Counted from the stretch's first letter, positions 9,751 through 18,209 are shown. The stretch is DNA of 34,702 bases from Bacteroidales bacterium (GCA_029983675.1 JASBYY010000034.1:1-34702), one strand, 5' to 3'. The notes: generated from the sequence alone by a model not told the origin. Numbers and translations: made by a program.

Positions 9751-10431
9751 ATGGAAGAAAAGAAATCACTTAAGGCCAATTTGGAAAATAAAAGGCTGAT
9801 GTTCGCACAGATAGGACTGATTATCAGTCTGGCAATCGCATGGGCGGCTTTTGAAATCAAAAGTTACGACAAACGAGATCTCTCCGACATCATGATCAGA
9901 GAAATTGCCATTGACGAGGAAATGACTGAAATCACAACCCAAGATCAGAAGCCCCAGCCTCCTGTAGAAGTGCCGCAACAGACCACACAAATTGAAATTG
10001 TGAATGACGACGTGGAAGTGGAGGACAACCTCGACATCAATGCCGACGTGACGCAAGAAGAAATCATCGAAGAATATGTTAAGCCCGAAGTCATTGAGGA
10101 AGAGGTGGTGGAACAGGAAATCTTCACCATTGTGGAAACCATGCCCTCTTTCCCCGGCGGTCAGGAAAAGCTGATGCATTATTTGGCCACAAATATCAAA
10201 TATCCTCAGATTGCCCGTGAGAGCAATGTGCAAGGCCGTGTGTACATTTCTTTCGTTGTCGAACCCGATGGCAGCGTTTCAAACGTGAAAGTGCTCCGTG
10301 GTATCGGCGCCGGTTGCGACGAAGAAGCCATGCGTGTTGTGAAAGCCATGCCGAGATGGTCACCTGGCAAACAGCGCGGCAAAGCTGTACGTGTGTCGTA
10401 CAACCTTCCTGTGAATTTCAAATTGCAGTAA
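9751..10431 (+). CDS. TonB-family energy transducer
   Basis: The protein has 226 residues in the usual TonB order. A short cytoplasmic N-terminus is followed by one membrane helix at about 18-35 (MFAQIGLIISLAIAWAAF). Then comes an acidic and Pro-containing periplasmic stretch (about 40-140) and a C-terminal TonB domain (FPGGQEKLMHYLATNIKYP ... YNLPVNFKL). TonB proteins pass energy from an ExbB-ExbD motor to outer-membrane receptors. No exbB, exbD or TonB-dependent receptor gene is in the window, so its partner is unknown. The linker is unusually acidic (DDVEVEDNLDINADV) rather than the Pro-Lys type of E. coli. A strong terminator follows at 10451. Confidence 0.9.
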   Translation: MEEKKSLKANLENKRLMFAQIGLIISLAIAWAAFEIKSYDKRDLSDIMIREIAIDEEMTEITTQDQKPQPPVEVPQQTTQIEIVNDDVEVEDNLDINADVTQEEIIEEYVKPEVIEEEVVEQEIFTIVETMPSFPGGQEKLMHYLATNIKYPQIARESNVQGRVYISFVVEPDGSVSNVKVLRGIGAGCDEEAMRVVKAMPRWSPGKQRGKAVRVSYNLPVNFKLQ

Positions 10432-10450
10432 ATCAAGTATAACGAAACGA

Positions 10451-10476
10451 AAAACCGGCCTTAGGGTCGGTTTTTT
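10451..10476. terminator. Bidirectional terminator between tonB-like gene and uvrC
   Basis: A stem pairs 10455-10460 with 10465-10470 (one G-T pair), extended by A/T pairs and followed by TTTTTT. A-runs on the other side would serve the convergent uvrC transcript. Confidence 0.8.
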
Positions 10477-10499
10477 GTTGATGGCAACCGGAAACGGAT

Positions 10500-12305
10500 T
10501 TATTCTCCCTGCTGATGGAAATGCTCGAACACTAATTTAGCCTTGGCTGGTCCCACCACCTCGGCAAGGCCTTCCAAGGTGCTTTCTTTGATGCAACGCA
10601 CCGATTTCAAAGCGATAAGCAGCTTCTCGGCTGTGGCTTTCCCTATGCCCTTGATATCGGACAATTCGGAATGCAGAAAACCCTTGGTGAACTTCTTACG
10701 GTGGAAGGTGATGCCGAAACGGTGCGCCTCGTCACGCATGTGTTGGATGACACGTAACGACTCGGAATGCTTGTCGATGTAAAGCGGCACAGGATCCTCC
10801 GGAAAATAGATTTCCTCTAAGCGTTCGGCAATACCCACAATGCTGATCTTGCCGCGCAGCCCCAGTTTTTCAAGCGACAGCAATGCCGAATGCAGTTGTC
10901 CCTTGCCGCCGTCAACGACGATAAGCTGCGGCAATGGCATTCCTTCCTCCATCAACCGGCTGTAACGCCGAAAGACAATCTCCTCCATCGAGGCATAGTC
11001 GTCGGGACCGACAACCGTCTTGATATTGAAATGGCGGTAACCGCTTTTGTTGGGCTTGCCATTCACAAACTGCACCATGGCGGCCACGGGATAATCGCCT
11101 TGGAAGTTGGAGTTATCGAAACACTCTATGATTTCGGGCAGCACCGGTATATGCAAATCGGACTTCAGCTGGTTCAACACCCTCTTCTGGTGGCGTTCGG
11201 GATCCACCAAAGTACGTTGTTTTTCAAGGTCAATCTTGTATTGCACGGCGTTGCGGCGCGACAAATCGAGCAACTTCAGCTTATCGCCACGCTGCGGCAC
11301 GGTAAAAGTCACATCGGCTACTGCATAATCCAACCTGACCGGAACGATGATTTCGGGCGACTGGCTTTGAAACTGTCGCCGCAGTTCCGTCACCGCCAGC
11401 AACAGCAATTCGTCGGGTGTTTCATCGAGTTTGCGCTTCATCTCTATGGTATGCGACTGTATCACCGCTCCATCAACGACACGCATATAGTTCACATAAA
11501 ACACTTCTTCGGCATCGACAAACGAGAATACATCCGCGTCATGAATGGTCGCACTCACCACAGTGGAGCGGCTACGGTAGTTCTCAAGCAAATCGTACTT
11601 TTCCTTGACAAGCTGCGCCTTCTCGAAATCCATACGTGACGCATACTCCATCATGCTATCCTTCAATGCTTTAAGAACCAATCGCATATTGCCCTTGATG
11701 ATTTCCCGAATCTCCGAAATCATATTTTGGTACTCGTCCTGTGTAATAAAACCTTCGCATGGGCCGTCGCACTTATGGATATGAAAATCGAGACAGACCT
11801 TGTATTTCCCCTTGGTGATGTTCGATGGGGTCAGCATGGTCTTACAGCTACGCACATGATAAACTTGACGCAACAGGTCGAGCAAGATGTGTGCCGTGCG
11901 CACCGAAGGATAAGGGCCGAAATACTCCGAACCATCGTTCAGCTTTTTACGGGTCAGGAAAACCCTTGGAAAAGCCTCTTTTTTGATGCAAATCCAAGGA
12001 TAGGTCTTATCGTCCTTGAGCATCACGTTAAAACGCGGCTTATATTCCTTGATAAGGTTGTTTTCGAGCAGCAGGGCCTCCGATTCGGAGTCCACCACAA
12101 TAAACTTCAAGTCGGCAATGCGGCTGACCAGAAGACGTGTCTTTCCACTTTGTTCCTTATTAAAATAACTCGAAACACGCCGTTTCAGGTTCTTTGCTTT
12201 TCCGACATAGATAATCTCTCCATCCTTGTCGTAATAGCGGTAAACACCGGGATTGACAGGCAGGGTGGCGAGAATGGTCTTGATGTGTTCGGAAACGGCA
12301 ACCAT
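10500..12305 (-). CDS. uvrC: Excinuclease ABC subunit UvrC
   Basis: UvrC makes both incisions in nucleotide excision repair after UvrA and UvrB load it at damage. The protein has 601 residues, full length. An N-terminal GIY-YIG nuclease domain is visible (PGVYRYYDKDG, IIYVGKAKNLKRRV, about residues 19-44). A UVR domain follows (MEYASRMDFEKAQLVKEK). The RNase H-like second nuclease contains ECFDNSN at 395-400, and C-terminal helix-hairpin-helix segments (LSDIKGIGKATAEKLL) close the protein. D397 aligns with the catalytic Asp of the family. The residue after Ser is Asn400, where E. coli has His (DISH); I believe this is common in Bacteroidetes. It lies 16 bases after thiL and is probably co-transcribed with it. 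Confidence 0.96.
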   Translation of the reverse strand: MVAVSEHIKTILATLPVNPGVYRYYDKDGEIIYVGKAKNLKRRVSSYFNKEQSGKTRLLVSRIADLKFIVVDSESEALLLENNLIKEYKPRFNVMLKDDKTYPWICIKKEAFPRVFLTRKKLNDGSEYFGPYPSVRTAHILLDLLRQVYHVRSCKTMLTPSNITKGKYKVCLDFHIHKCDGPCEGFITQDEYQNMISEIREIIKGNMRLVLKALKDSMMEYASRMDFEKAQLVKEKYDLLENYRSRSTVVSATIHDADVFSFVDAEEVFYVNYMRVVDGAVIQSHTIEMKRKLDETPDELLLLAVTELRRQFQSQSPEIIVPVRLDYAVADVTFTVPQRGDKLKLLDLSRRNAVQYKIDLEKQRTLVDPERHQKRVLNQLKSDLHIPVLPEIIECFDNSNFQGDYPVAAMVQFVNGKPNKSGYRHFNIKTVVGPDDYASMEEIVFRRYSRLMEEGMPLPQLIVVDGGKGQLHSALLSLEKLGLRGKISIVGIAERLEEIYFPEDPVPLYIDKHSESLRVIQHMRDEAHRFGITFHRKKFTKGFLHSELSDIKGIGKATAEKLLIALKSVRCIKESTLEGLAEVVGPAKAKLVFEHFHQQGE

Positions 12306-12321
12306 GGCAGCAATGCAAGCC

Positions 12322-13401
12322 TTATTTTGTCACGCAGGAGTCATCAGACGAGTTTTCCTTGCGCAGGTGATTCCATCCTTGCGCCTTGATGGGAATGACA
12401 TGCTGGTCGGGGGTCACCATCTCGGCAATTCCTTTATCGGCAGTCATGTAACCAATCACAGTGACATCGCTGGCCATCTTTTGGATTTGCTCATAGTCCT
12501 TTTGGTCGATGGTAAACAAAAGCTCGTAGTCCTCTCCTCCACTCAGCGCCGTTACGCTGGGCACGATCTGGAACTCCTTGGCCAGTTTCACCGTGGACGG
12601 ATCCAGCGGAATCTTGTCCTCGTAAAGCTGGCATCCCACGCCGGAAGCCTTACACAGGTGGAGGATTTCCGAGGCCAGGCCATCGGAAATATCGATCATG
12701 GATGTTGGCTTGACACCCAAATCCTTCAACATGGCGACAATATCCTTTCGCGCTTCGGGCTTCAGTTGACGCTCAAGCACATATTCAAAGCCTTCGAGTT
12801 TCGGTTGCATGGAAGGATTGGCTACATATTCGGCTTTCTCGCGTTCCAGCACCAGCAAGCCGGCGTAGGCCCCTCCTAAGTCGCCGCTCACACAAAGCAG
12901 GTCATTAGGCTTGGCACCACTGCGATAGACGATATCGGCTTCGTTGACGGTTCCAATGACCGTGATGGAAATCACCAATCCCGATTTGCTGCCTGTGACA
13001 TCGCCTCCCACCATATCCACTCCATACCGCTCACAAGCAAGGCGAATGCCGGCATATAACTCCTCAAGGGCTTCAACAGAATAGCGGCTTGAAACGCCCA
13101 ATCCGATCACAATCTGTGTCGGCGTACCGTTCATGGCATAAATATCCGAGAAATTCACTACGGCAGCCTTATAGCCGAGATGTTTCAGCGGCGTATAAGT
13201 CATGTCGAAATGAACACCTTCAGCAAGCATATCGACCGATACCAAGGTCTTTCCGCCCTCATGCCCGATGACTGCGGCATCATCGCCTACTCCCTTCAAA
13301 CTCGAAACGTTGTGCAAGGGAAAATCGGCGGTCAGCCTTTCGATAAGTCCAAACTCGCCCAATTCGTCTAACTCGGTATATTCCATATTGTTTTCGTCCA
13401 T
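12322..13401 (-). CDS. thiL: Thiamine-monophosphate kinase ThiL
   Basis: ThiL phosphorylates thiamine monophosphate with ATP to give the active cofactor thiamine diphosphate, the last step of the pathway. The protein has about 359 residues. Family motifs are visible: GEFGLIERL near the start, GVGDDAAVI (metal and ATP binding), SVDMLAEGVHFD, VVNFSDIYAMNGTP, GGDVTGSKSG, ISDGLASEILHL and LSGGEDYELLF. The frame is open to 13470, but a perfect -7 element on this strand at 13426-13433 lies inside that extension. The start is therefore taken as the ATG at 13401, or the in-frame ATG at 13386. uvrC follows in the same transcript. Confidence 0.95.
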   Translation of the reverse strand: MDENNMEYTELDELGEFGLIERLTADFPLHNVSSLKGVGDDAAVIGHEGGKTLVSVDMLAEGVHFDMTYTPLKHLGYKAAVVNFSDIYAMNGTPTQIVIGLGVSSRYSVEALEELYAGIRLACERYGVDMVGGDVTGSKSGLVISITVIGTVNEADIVYRSGAKPNDLLCVSGDLGGAYAGLLVLEREKAEYVANPSMQPKLEGFEYVLERQLKPEARKDIVAMLKDLGVKPTSMIDISDGLASEILHLCKASGVGCQLYEDKIPLDPSTVKLAKEFQIVPSVTALSGGEDYELLFTIDQKDYEQIQKMASDVTVIGYMTADKGIAEMVTPDQHVIPIKAQGWNHLRKENSSDDSCVTK

Positions 13402-13425
13402 AATGTTGCTTTCTCTGATTTTGTG

Positions 13426-13433
13426 CAAAAGTA
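13426..13433 (-). promoter_or_regulatory. -7 element for thiL-uvrC
   Basis: TACTTTTG on the minus strand matches TAnnTTTG and sits 24 bases before the thiL ATG. It argues against the longer reading frame. Confidence 0.6.
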
Positions 13434-13658
13434 CATTAATTTGCAAGAAAATGCGCCCGTGATCTTTCACATAGCAAATAGGAGGTGTTCAAATGAAACC
13501 GCTGATGATGAAAAACAGGAAAGCCACACCTGCAATGGGCAATAGGGCTAAGAAACTGTTTCGAAATGCTGTGCATTCAGCGCAGCTAATCCTTGCAACA
13601 AAGTTACTATTCGATTCTTCGAATCGTAGCTTTATGTCCTTGCAAGGAGATCCCAAAC

Positions 13659-13724
13659 AGATTCCGTGTCAAGCACGGAATGACTGAGTTTGGGACATGG
13701 CACGGAATGGCGTGTTTGGGATGA
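13659..13724 (+). repeat. 66-bp intergenic repeat, copy 1
   Basis: By eye about 58 of 66 positions match copy 2 at 13861-13926. Shared core words are GTGTCAAGCACGGAATGAC and GTGTTTGGGAT. A TCCTTGCAAGGA palindrome lies just before it, near 13638-13649. Confidence 0.75.
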
Positions 13725-13788
13725 CTAAGATAGAAATGCCTTGTATGTCTGATTGAGTTGTATCGTCCCGCTTTATCAGGATCCAGTC

Positions 13789-13809
13789 ATGCTGGACCTG
13801 ATCCAGCAT
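13789..13809 (-). repeat. Hairpin repeat of the ATGCTGGATCAGGTCCAGCAT type
   Basis: An 8-bp perfect stem (13789-13796 with 13802-13809) surrounds a 5-nt loop, next to a GTC on the plus strand. The same design recurs at 27008-27028 and 34433-34453, and in broken form at 13996-14018. Confidence 0.65.
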
Positions 13810-13860
13810 CCCCTAATATGCAGTAATACCTTAATAGGATAGCTTCTTCTCCTTGTAATG

Positions 13861-13926
13861 AGATTCTGTGTCAAGCACGGAATGACAGAGTTTGGGAAGT
13901 GGCTCGGAATGACGTGTTTGGGATCT
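13861..13926 (+). repeat. 66-bp intergenic repeat, copy 2
   Basis: This is the second copy of the element at 13659-13724. It is followed at once by the perfect hairpin TCTCCT-TACG-AGGAGA at 13924-13939. Confidence 0.75.
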
Positions 13927-14114
13927 CCTTACGAGGAGACGGTTCTATGAGGAAGGTGTCGCCGGTGAGGAGATGCCGAATAGATGCCAGATCAGTTCTG
14001 GATCAAGACCAGCATGACGTTGTCCAGCATGAGGGATGCTGATTAAGCAAGACGGACGCGCGGCATGACTACTACAGATGAGGGCAAGAGGTGACACCAG
14101 TGCGACAAACCAAT

Positions 14115-14146
14115 AAAAAAACCCGCGGCCTATATAGGCTGCGGGT
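14115..14146 (-). terminator. Terminator for the zeta-toxin-like operon
   Basis: A 10-bp stem pairs 14121-14130 with 14137-14146 (one G-T pair) around TATATA. On the minus strand it is followed by a run of T (the A-run at 14115-14120). It lies 25 bases past the small gene's stop codon. Confidence 0.8.
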
Positions 14147-14170
14147 ATAGCTGATATTGAGCAGTAAAGC

Positions 14171-14371
14171 TTATTTGCCCTTCATCATGGATCTGATTTC
14201 CTTGGCACTGACGGTATAAATGCGTCCTTTGTCGTCGCAGAAACAGAAGGATCCATTGGTGCGACAGCGCATTGTAAGCAGTCGCTTGAAAGAAAGGTCG
14301 AGACCCTCCATAAGTTTCTTTGTCAGGTCAGAAACCTCATTTTTCTTTGCTTTCACTTTTACTGTTGTCAT
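14171..14371 (-). CDS. Small basic protein paired with zeta-toxin-like kinase
   Basis: The protein has 66 residues and is Lys/Arg rich, with no signal peptide or membrane helix. The first half looks helical (SDLTKKLMEGLDLSFKRLL). The second half contains FCFCDDKGRIYTVSAKEI, which looks like two beta strands. Its ATG overlaps the last 35 bases of the kinase gene, and a terminator follows, so the two genes are translated as a pair. I do not recognise the family. Position and size would suit an antitoxin or regulator of the kinase, but that is inference. Confidence 0.65.
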   Translation of the reverse strand: MTTVKVKAKKNEVSDLTKKLMEGLDLSFKRLLTMRCRTNGSFCFCDDKGRIYTVSAKEIRSMMKGK

Positions 14372-14930
14372 AGTTTCGTATTTGTTTTAATTTGTTTTCG
14401 TTATAAATGTTGATCTCATTGATACTTCCTTCCGCGATGACTTCTCTCGGAACAACGGAGTTATCAATAATGATAAAGTAATCCACTACAGGACAATACA
14501 GGCCGAACAAATATTTGATACCCAATGCATAACGACGGCGAACCACGGATTCCGGGACATTATGTCCACCGTTTCGCACACGTTCGGTAATACGCCGCAA
14601 GGCAAGATCGGGGCTGTGCAGCCAGAAATAGAGTAATTTCACATCGTAACCCAAATCCTGAGCCTTTTGCACAAGACTATGGTAGGATTTGGTGGCTAAG
14701 GTGGTTTCAATGGCGAAGTCGGCACCCCATGAGATCAGTTTTTTTATGCGAGTAATCATCAGGCGGCCTGCGGCGATCTTTGCGCCGTCAGGATTGAGCG
14801 GCGACAGACCCCGTGCGATTTCATCGCAGTTGACGAACTCACGACAATTCAGTGTCTCAGGGAGCACTGTCAGCGAGGCCGTTGTTTTGCCAGCACCATT
14901 ACAGCCGGAAATGATATACAAGTTTGGCAT
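14337..14930 (-). CDS. Zeta-toxin-like P-loop kinase
   Basis: The protein has about 197 residues and resembles the COG4185 group of ATPases related to zeta toxin. Zeta toxins phosphorylate UDP-N-acetylglucosamine and block cell-wall synthesis; whether this branch does so is not known to me. Visible motifs are the Walker A GCNGAGKTT close to the N-terminus, FVNCDEIARGLSPLNPD, the ETTLATKSY segment, and RVRNGGHNVPESVVRRRY with its basic residues expected near the phosphates. Start choice: the ATG at 14930 begins MPNLYIISG, the usual family start, after a purine-rich stretch. In-frame ATGs at 14954 and 14951 are possible, and a -7 element at 14979-14986 rules out the still longer frame. It overlaps the small gene downstream by 35 bases. 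Confidence 0.85.
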   Translation of the reverse strand: MPNLYIISGCNGAGKTTASLTVLPETLNCREFVNCDEIARGLSPLNPDGAKIAAGRLMITRIKKLISWGADFAIETTLATKSYHSLVQKAQDLGYDVKLLYFWLHSPDLALRRITERVRNGGHNVPESVVRRRYALGIKYLFGLYCPVVDYFIIIDNSVVPREVIAEGSINEINIYNENKLKQIRNYDNSKSESKEK

Positions 14931-14978
14931 AAATTTCTCTCTCGGTGCCATCATCCCATTTCGGGTGGATAAGCACTG

Positions 14979-14986
14979 CAAAAATA
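14979..14986 (-). promoter_or_regulatory. -7 element for the zeta-toxin-like operon
   Basis: TATTTTTG on the minus strand matches TAnnTTTG and lies 24 bases before the ATG at 14954 and 48 before that at 14930. Confidence 0.55.
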
Positions 14987-15297
14987 CTACTTTTCGAGCA
15001 GCAAACAACAAAAGTTCATCATTCACATCGTTTCCATACACCACTAAATTTATATAATATATTGATTATAAGTATATTAAACATTTAATACCCCGCAATA
15101 TTTTCTCTCAAACGCCGTTTTTTATCATCGAAAATGATGCTCGCAATAAAAAAACAGGGACAACGGTCGCTATCTATACAGCTAATCACTTGTTTTTCAA
15201 CAGATAACAAATATCAGCAACAGTCGTCTATATCTTACAAAACAGCGATGCACCTGCGTTTTTTATGGAAAAAACCGCTGTGGAAGCGCGAAATTTG
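14987..15297. other. AT-rich divergent intergenic region
   Basis: This separates the minus-strand kinase operon from the plus-strand lipoprotein operon. It is AT-rich, especially 15045-15100. A hairpin with GCGTTTTTT/AAAAAACCGC arms lies near 15256-15279. The frame upstream of the 15329 start is open through much of it but shows no gene-like features. No gene is supported. Confidence 0.5.
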
Positions 15298-15305
15298 TAC
15301 TTTTA
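15298..15305 (+). promoter_or_regulatory. Possible -7 element for the lipoprotein-peptidase operon
   Basis: TACTTTTA differs from TAnnTTTG only in the last base and lies 23 bases before the ATG at 15329. Confidence 0.35.
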
Positions 15306-15328
15306 CAACTCCATTGAAGTCGAAAGTC

Positions 15329-15901
15329 ATGAAAAAGTGGATTCCGATTGTCGTTGCCGCATCGCTGCTGCTCTTTTGCGCTTGTCGCAAACGGGTGGAG
15401 TACCCCATCGAACCCCAAATCTCCTACAGGGGATTCCAATATATTATAGATGAAGACAGCAGTTTCACAGGAGAAGGGATCCTGTCATTAGGCTATACTG
15501 ACGGTGACGGCGACCTGGGTCTTGACGAAAGCGACAGCTTGTTCCCCTTTGGCGCAAATGACGCCCACTATTACAACCTGATCATCGAATACCAGAAATA
15601 CCGGCACGGCGACTTCATCAGCATGCCGCTGCTCAGCTGGAACGCTGCAACGCAAAGCTACGACACCATTTCATTCAACGCACGCTTCAGGCGCCTGTTA
15701 GATACCGACGAAAGCAAACCCATCTCTGGCACCATCGCCTATAAGATCCCCATCCAAAACCCGACCTCGCAGGGCGACACCCTACGTTTTGCCGTAAAAA
15801 TCCTTGACCGCGCCCTGCACGAAAGCAACACCATCACCACAGAGACGCTCTACACGAACCCTGGCAAGCAAATCATCAATCTCAAATCCAAAATCAACTA
15901 A
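15329..15901 (+). CDS. Predicted lipoprotein of unknown function
   Basis: The protein has 190 residues. A signal peptide (MKKWIPIVVAASLLLFCAC) ends in Cys residues at 17 and 19, either of which could be lipidated. The mature part is beta-rich. It has an acidic LGYTDGDGDLGLDESD segment that resembles a calcium-binding loop, and near the end an RFAVKILDRALHESNTI segment. I have seen this DGDGD-type pattern in Bacteroidetes lipoproteins but can name no function. The frame is open back to 15134, yet only the ATG at 15329 gives a signal peptide. The peptidase gene starts 10 bases after its stop, so they are likely co-transcribed. Confidence 0.85.
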   Translation: MKKWIPIVVAASLLLFCACRKRVEYPIEPQISYRGFQYIIDEDSSFTGEGILSLGYTDGDGDLGLDESDSLFPFGANDAHYYNLIIEYQKYRHGDFISMPLLSWNAATQSYDTISFNARFRRLLDTDESKPISGTIAYKIPIQNPTSQGDTLRFAVKILDRALHESNTITTETLYTNPGKQIINLKSKIN

Positions 15902-15911
15902 TCTCACATCC

Positions 15912-18209
15912 ATGAAACACCGCTTTTTCTTATCGCTGCTACTCTCCGTCTTGTTCGTCCATGCGCAAGCGCAAAATCCGGGCGACAACTTCGACGTGAC
16001 GCACTACGACATCCACTTGAACCATCTCGACTTCACCGAAAAAACCATCGAGGCCGAAGCCATAGTCAGCTTGACCACAACCGCGCAAACATCGACCATT
16101 GTGCTTGAGTTGAAATCACTGACCGTCAGTGCCGTAACGAGCAACGAAGCCAACATTGCCCAATTCGCACAAGAAAGTGATCTGCTGACGATTTCGCTTG
16201 CAACGCCTTTGGCGAGCGGGGTTCAGGCACAGTTCAACATCGCGTATGGCGGCCACACTTTCAACGAAAGGTGGGGCGGTTTCCATTGGAATGGCGAATA
16301 CGCATACAATTTGGGCGTAGGTTTCGAGAGCCAGCCGCACAACTTGGGCAAAAGCTGGTTCCCCTGCGTGGATAATTTCACCGACAAGGCCAGCTATGAT
16401 GTTTTTGTCACTGTGGAAAACAACAAAAAAGCCATCTGCGGCGGAAACCTTGTCGAGACCACCGCCAACGGCGACGGCACCTCCACCTGGCACTGGAGAG
16501 CGCAACAAGACATCGCCACCTACCATATCTCCGTCGCCATCGGAGAATACGAACTGTGGCAGGACGCCTACCAAAGCACCTTTGGCAACACCATTCCCAT
16601 CGAAGTATATGCAAAACCCAACCAATACGCACAAGTGGACGGTTCTTTCGTGAACATCAAAGGCATTATGGCTTTTTTTGAAACTTGCTTCGGTCCCTAT
16701 CCGTTCAACCGCATCGGCTATGTCAGCACTGCACAAGGCTGCATGGAGCATATCGACAACATTGCTTTGGCCAGCAGTGTGATCAACGGCAGCACTTCCG
16801 ATGAGGAATTCATCGCACACGAGTTGTCGCACATGTGGTTTGGCAACAAGACCACCTGCGCAACGGCTGCCGACATGTGGCTCAACGAAGGCTTTGCACA
16901 GTTTTCGGGCAAGTTTTACCGCGATTCCATCTATGGCGCACAAGACTTCCAGGAAAACATGTCGGATCTCATCAAAACCATCGTCAACTGGAGCAAAAAC
17001 CCCAACAACTGGATTGCGCTCAATGCCATCCCGCTCGACATGACCTACGATGCCAAGGCCGTTTACGACCGCGGCGCCGTCATTGTCAACACCATGATGA
17101 ACTACATGGGCAGGGAGCGTTTTCTGGAAGGGATGCGGCATTATCTTGCACAATACAGCTACGGTGCCGCTTCTTCTGAAATGCTACGCGACGCCTTGAC
17201 GGCATCGAGCGGCATCGACATGAACGGCTTTTTCGACACTTGGGTGTTTACGGCGGGACTGCCTCACTTCGGCATCGACCGTTATGAAGTCGTGCCCAAT
17301 GGAAATCAGTACGATGTGCATATTTACACCAACTACAAGCACCTCGGCCCTTCCCATATCGGGCAGAACAACATCTATGAAATCGCCTTTATGGATGCTG
17401 CGCGGAACATCGTCACCGACACTATGCATTGGGATGGGAAAAACGGCCATTCGGTAAAGACCATCGGCTTTGAACCGGTCGCTGTTTTTGGCGATTACTA
17501 CAACAAATTTGCCGATGCCCGCTTGGAGCAAAACTATATCCTATCGGAGACCGGAAAGAAATCCTTCTCTAACTTCGAGGTGCAGGTTGAAAACATCGGA
17601 CACGATGAGTTTTTCCGTGTCGAATCACACCTTGTCGGTCCCGATGACGACCCGGAACTTCCTTCCGTCACGCTTTCGAACAGCCATTACTGGACAATCT
17701 GGCGCGAGGACCGCGATAGCACCGAGGTGGAAGGTTGCTTTATCTATTCCTCCACCTTTGATTCGGACATCATCCATTCAAGGAGCGACTCCGCCATTCT
17801 GCTTTTCCGAACCGATGCCTCAGAAGCCTGGCACACCCTACCTTGCTCCTATTATCAAGGATCGAGCTGGAAGCTCGGGAAAATCATTGTTAACGACCTG
17901 CCTTCGGGCGACTACACCATTGCCACCATTGATTTGGAGACTTTCGGATTTACCGAATATAACCAGCCGCGTCTTTCGGTGTCCCCCAACCCTGCACGCC
18001 ACCAAGTCACCGTGCGTTGGAACACAGAGAAAGACGGCACCGTGCGCATCAACGATGTACAAGGCCGTTTGGTGACGACTCTTTCATTCACCCGTGCCAA
18101 GGAAACCGTCATTCCGACATCGGAACTGCCCGAGGGAGTCTATGCCATAGAATGCCGTGAGAAAAACGGCCAACTGATAGGCACCGAAAAACTAATCATC
18201 CAACAATAA
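15912..18209 (+). CDS. M1-family zinc metallopeptidase with T9SS sorting domain
   Basis: The protein has 765 residues. A signal peptide (MKHRFFLSLLLSVLFVHAQA) is followed by the beta-rich M1 N-terminal domain. The catalytic site is H303-E304-L-S-H307, with the third zinc ligand E326 in LNEGFAQF, exactly the M1 spacing. The exopeptidase motif that is GAMEN in aminopeptidases reads GCMEH here. The last ~78 residues (from about 688, LSVSPNPARHQVTV) are a type A T9SS sorting domain, which is cut off during export through SprA. It should therefore act outside the cell or on its surface. The substrate is unknown. It lies between two lipoprotein genes, 10 bases after one and 18 bases before the other. 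Confidence 0.93.
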   Translation: MKHRFFLSLLLSVLFVHAQAQNPGDNFDVTHYDIHLNHLDFTEKTIEAEAIVSLTTTAQTSTIVLELKSLTVSAVTSNEANIAQFAQESDLLTISLATPLASGVQAQFNIAYGGHTFNERWGGFHWNGEYAYNLGVGFESQPHNLGKSWFPCVDNFTDKASYDVFVTVENNKKAICGGNLVETTANGDGTSTWHWRAQQDIATYHISVAIGEYELWQDAYQSTFGNTIPIEVYAKPNQYAQVDGSFVNIKGIMAFFETCFGPYPFNRIGYVSTAQGCMEHIDNIALASSVINGSTSDEEFIAHELSHMWFGNKTTCATAADMWLNEGFAQFSGKFYRDSIYGAQDFQENMSDLIKTIVNWSKNPNNWIALNAIPLDMTYDAKAVYDRGAVIVNTMMNYMGRERFLEGMRHYLAQYSYGAASSEMLRDALTASSGIDMNGFFDTWVFTAGLPHFGIDRYEVVPNGNQYDVHIYTNYKHLGPSHIGQNNIYEIAFMDAARNIVTDTMHWDGKNGHSVKTIGFEPVAVFGDYYNKFADARLEQNYILSETGKKSFSNFEVQVENIGHDEFFRVESHLVGPDDDPELPSVTLSNSHYWTIWREDRDSTEVEGCFIYSSTFDSDIIHSRSDSAILLFRTDASEAWHTLPCSYYQGSSWKLGKIIVNDLPSGDYTIATIDLETFGFTEYNQPRLSVSPNPARHQVTVRWNTEKDGTVRINDVQGRLVTTLSFTRAKETVIPTSELPEGVYAIECREKNGQLIGTEKLIIQQ

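Larger units (their letters stand above)
13434..14114. other. Gene-free stretch filled with palindromic repeats
   Basis: I can support no gene here. The stretch holds two 66-bp direct repeats, several short hairpins and variants of a TCTCCTTACGAGGAGA-type palindrome. Related sequence recurs at 26960-27140 and 34300-34500. A short reading frame at 13493-13687 runs straight through the first repeat and has no family resemblance, so it is not called. Confidence 0.6.

Noticed and set aside
13493..13687. 64-codon plus-strand frame after thiL
   Set aside because: It runs into the first 66-bp repeat, has no family resemblance and no promoter.
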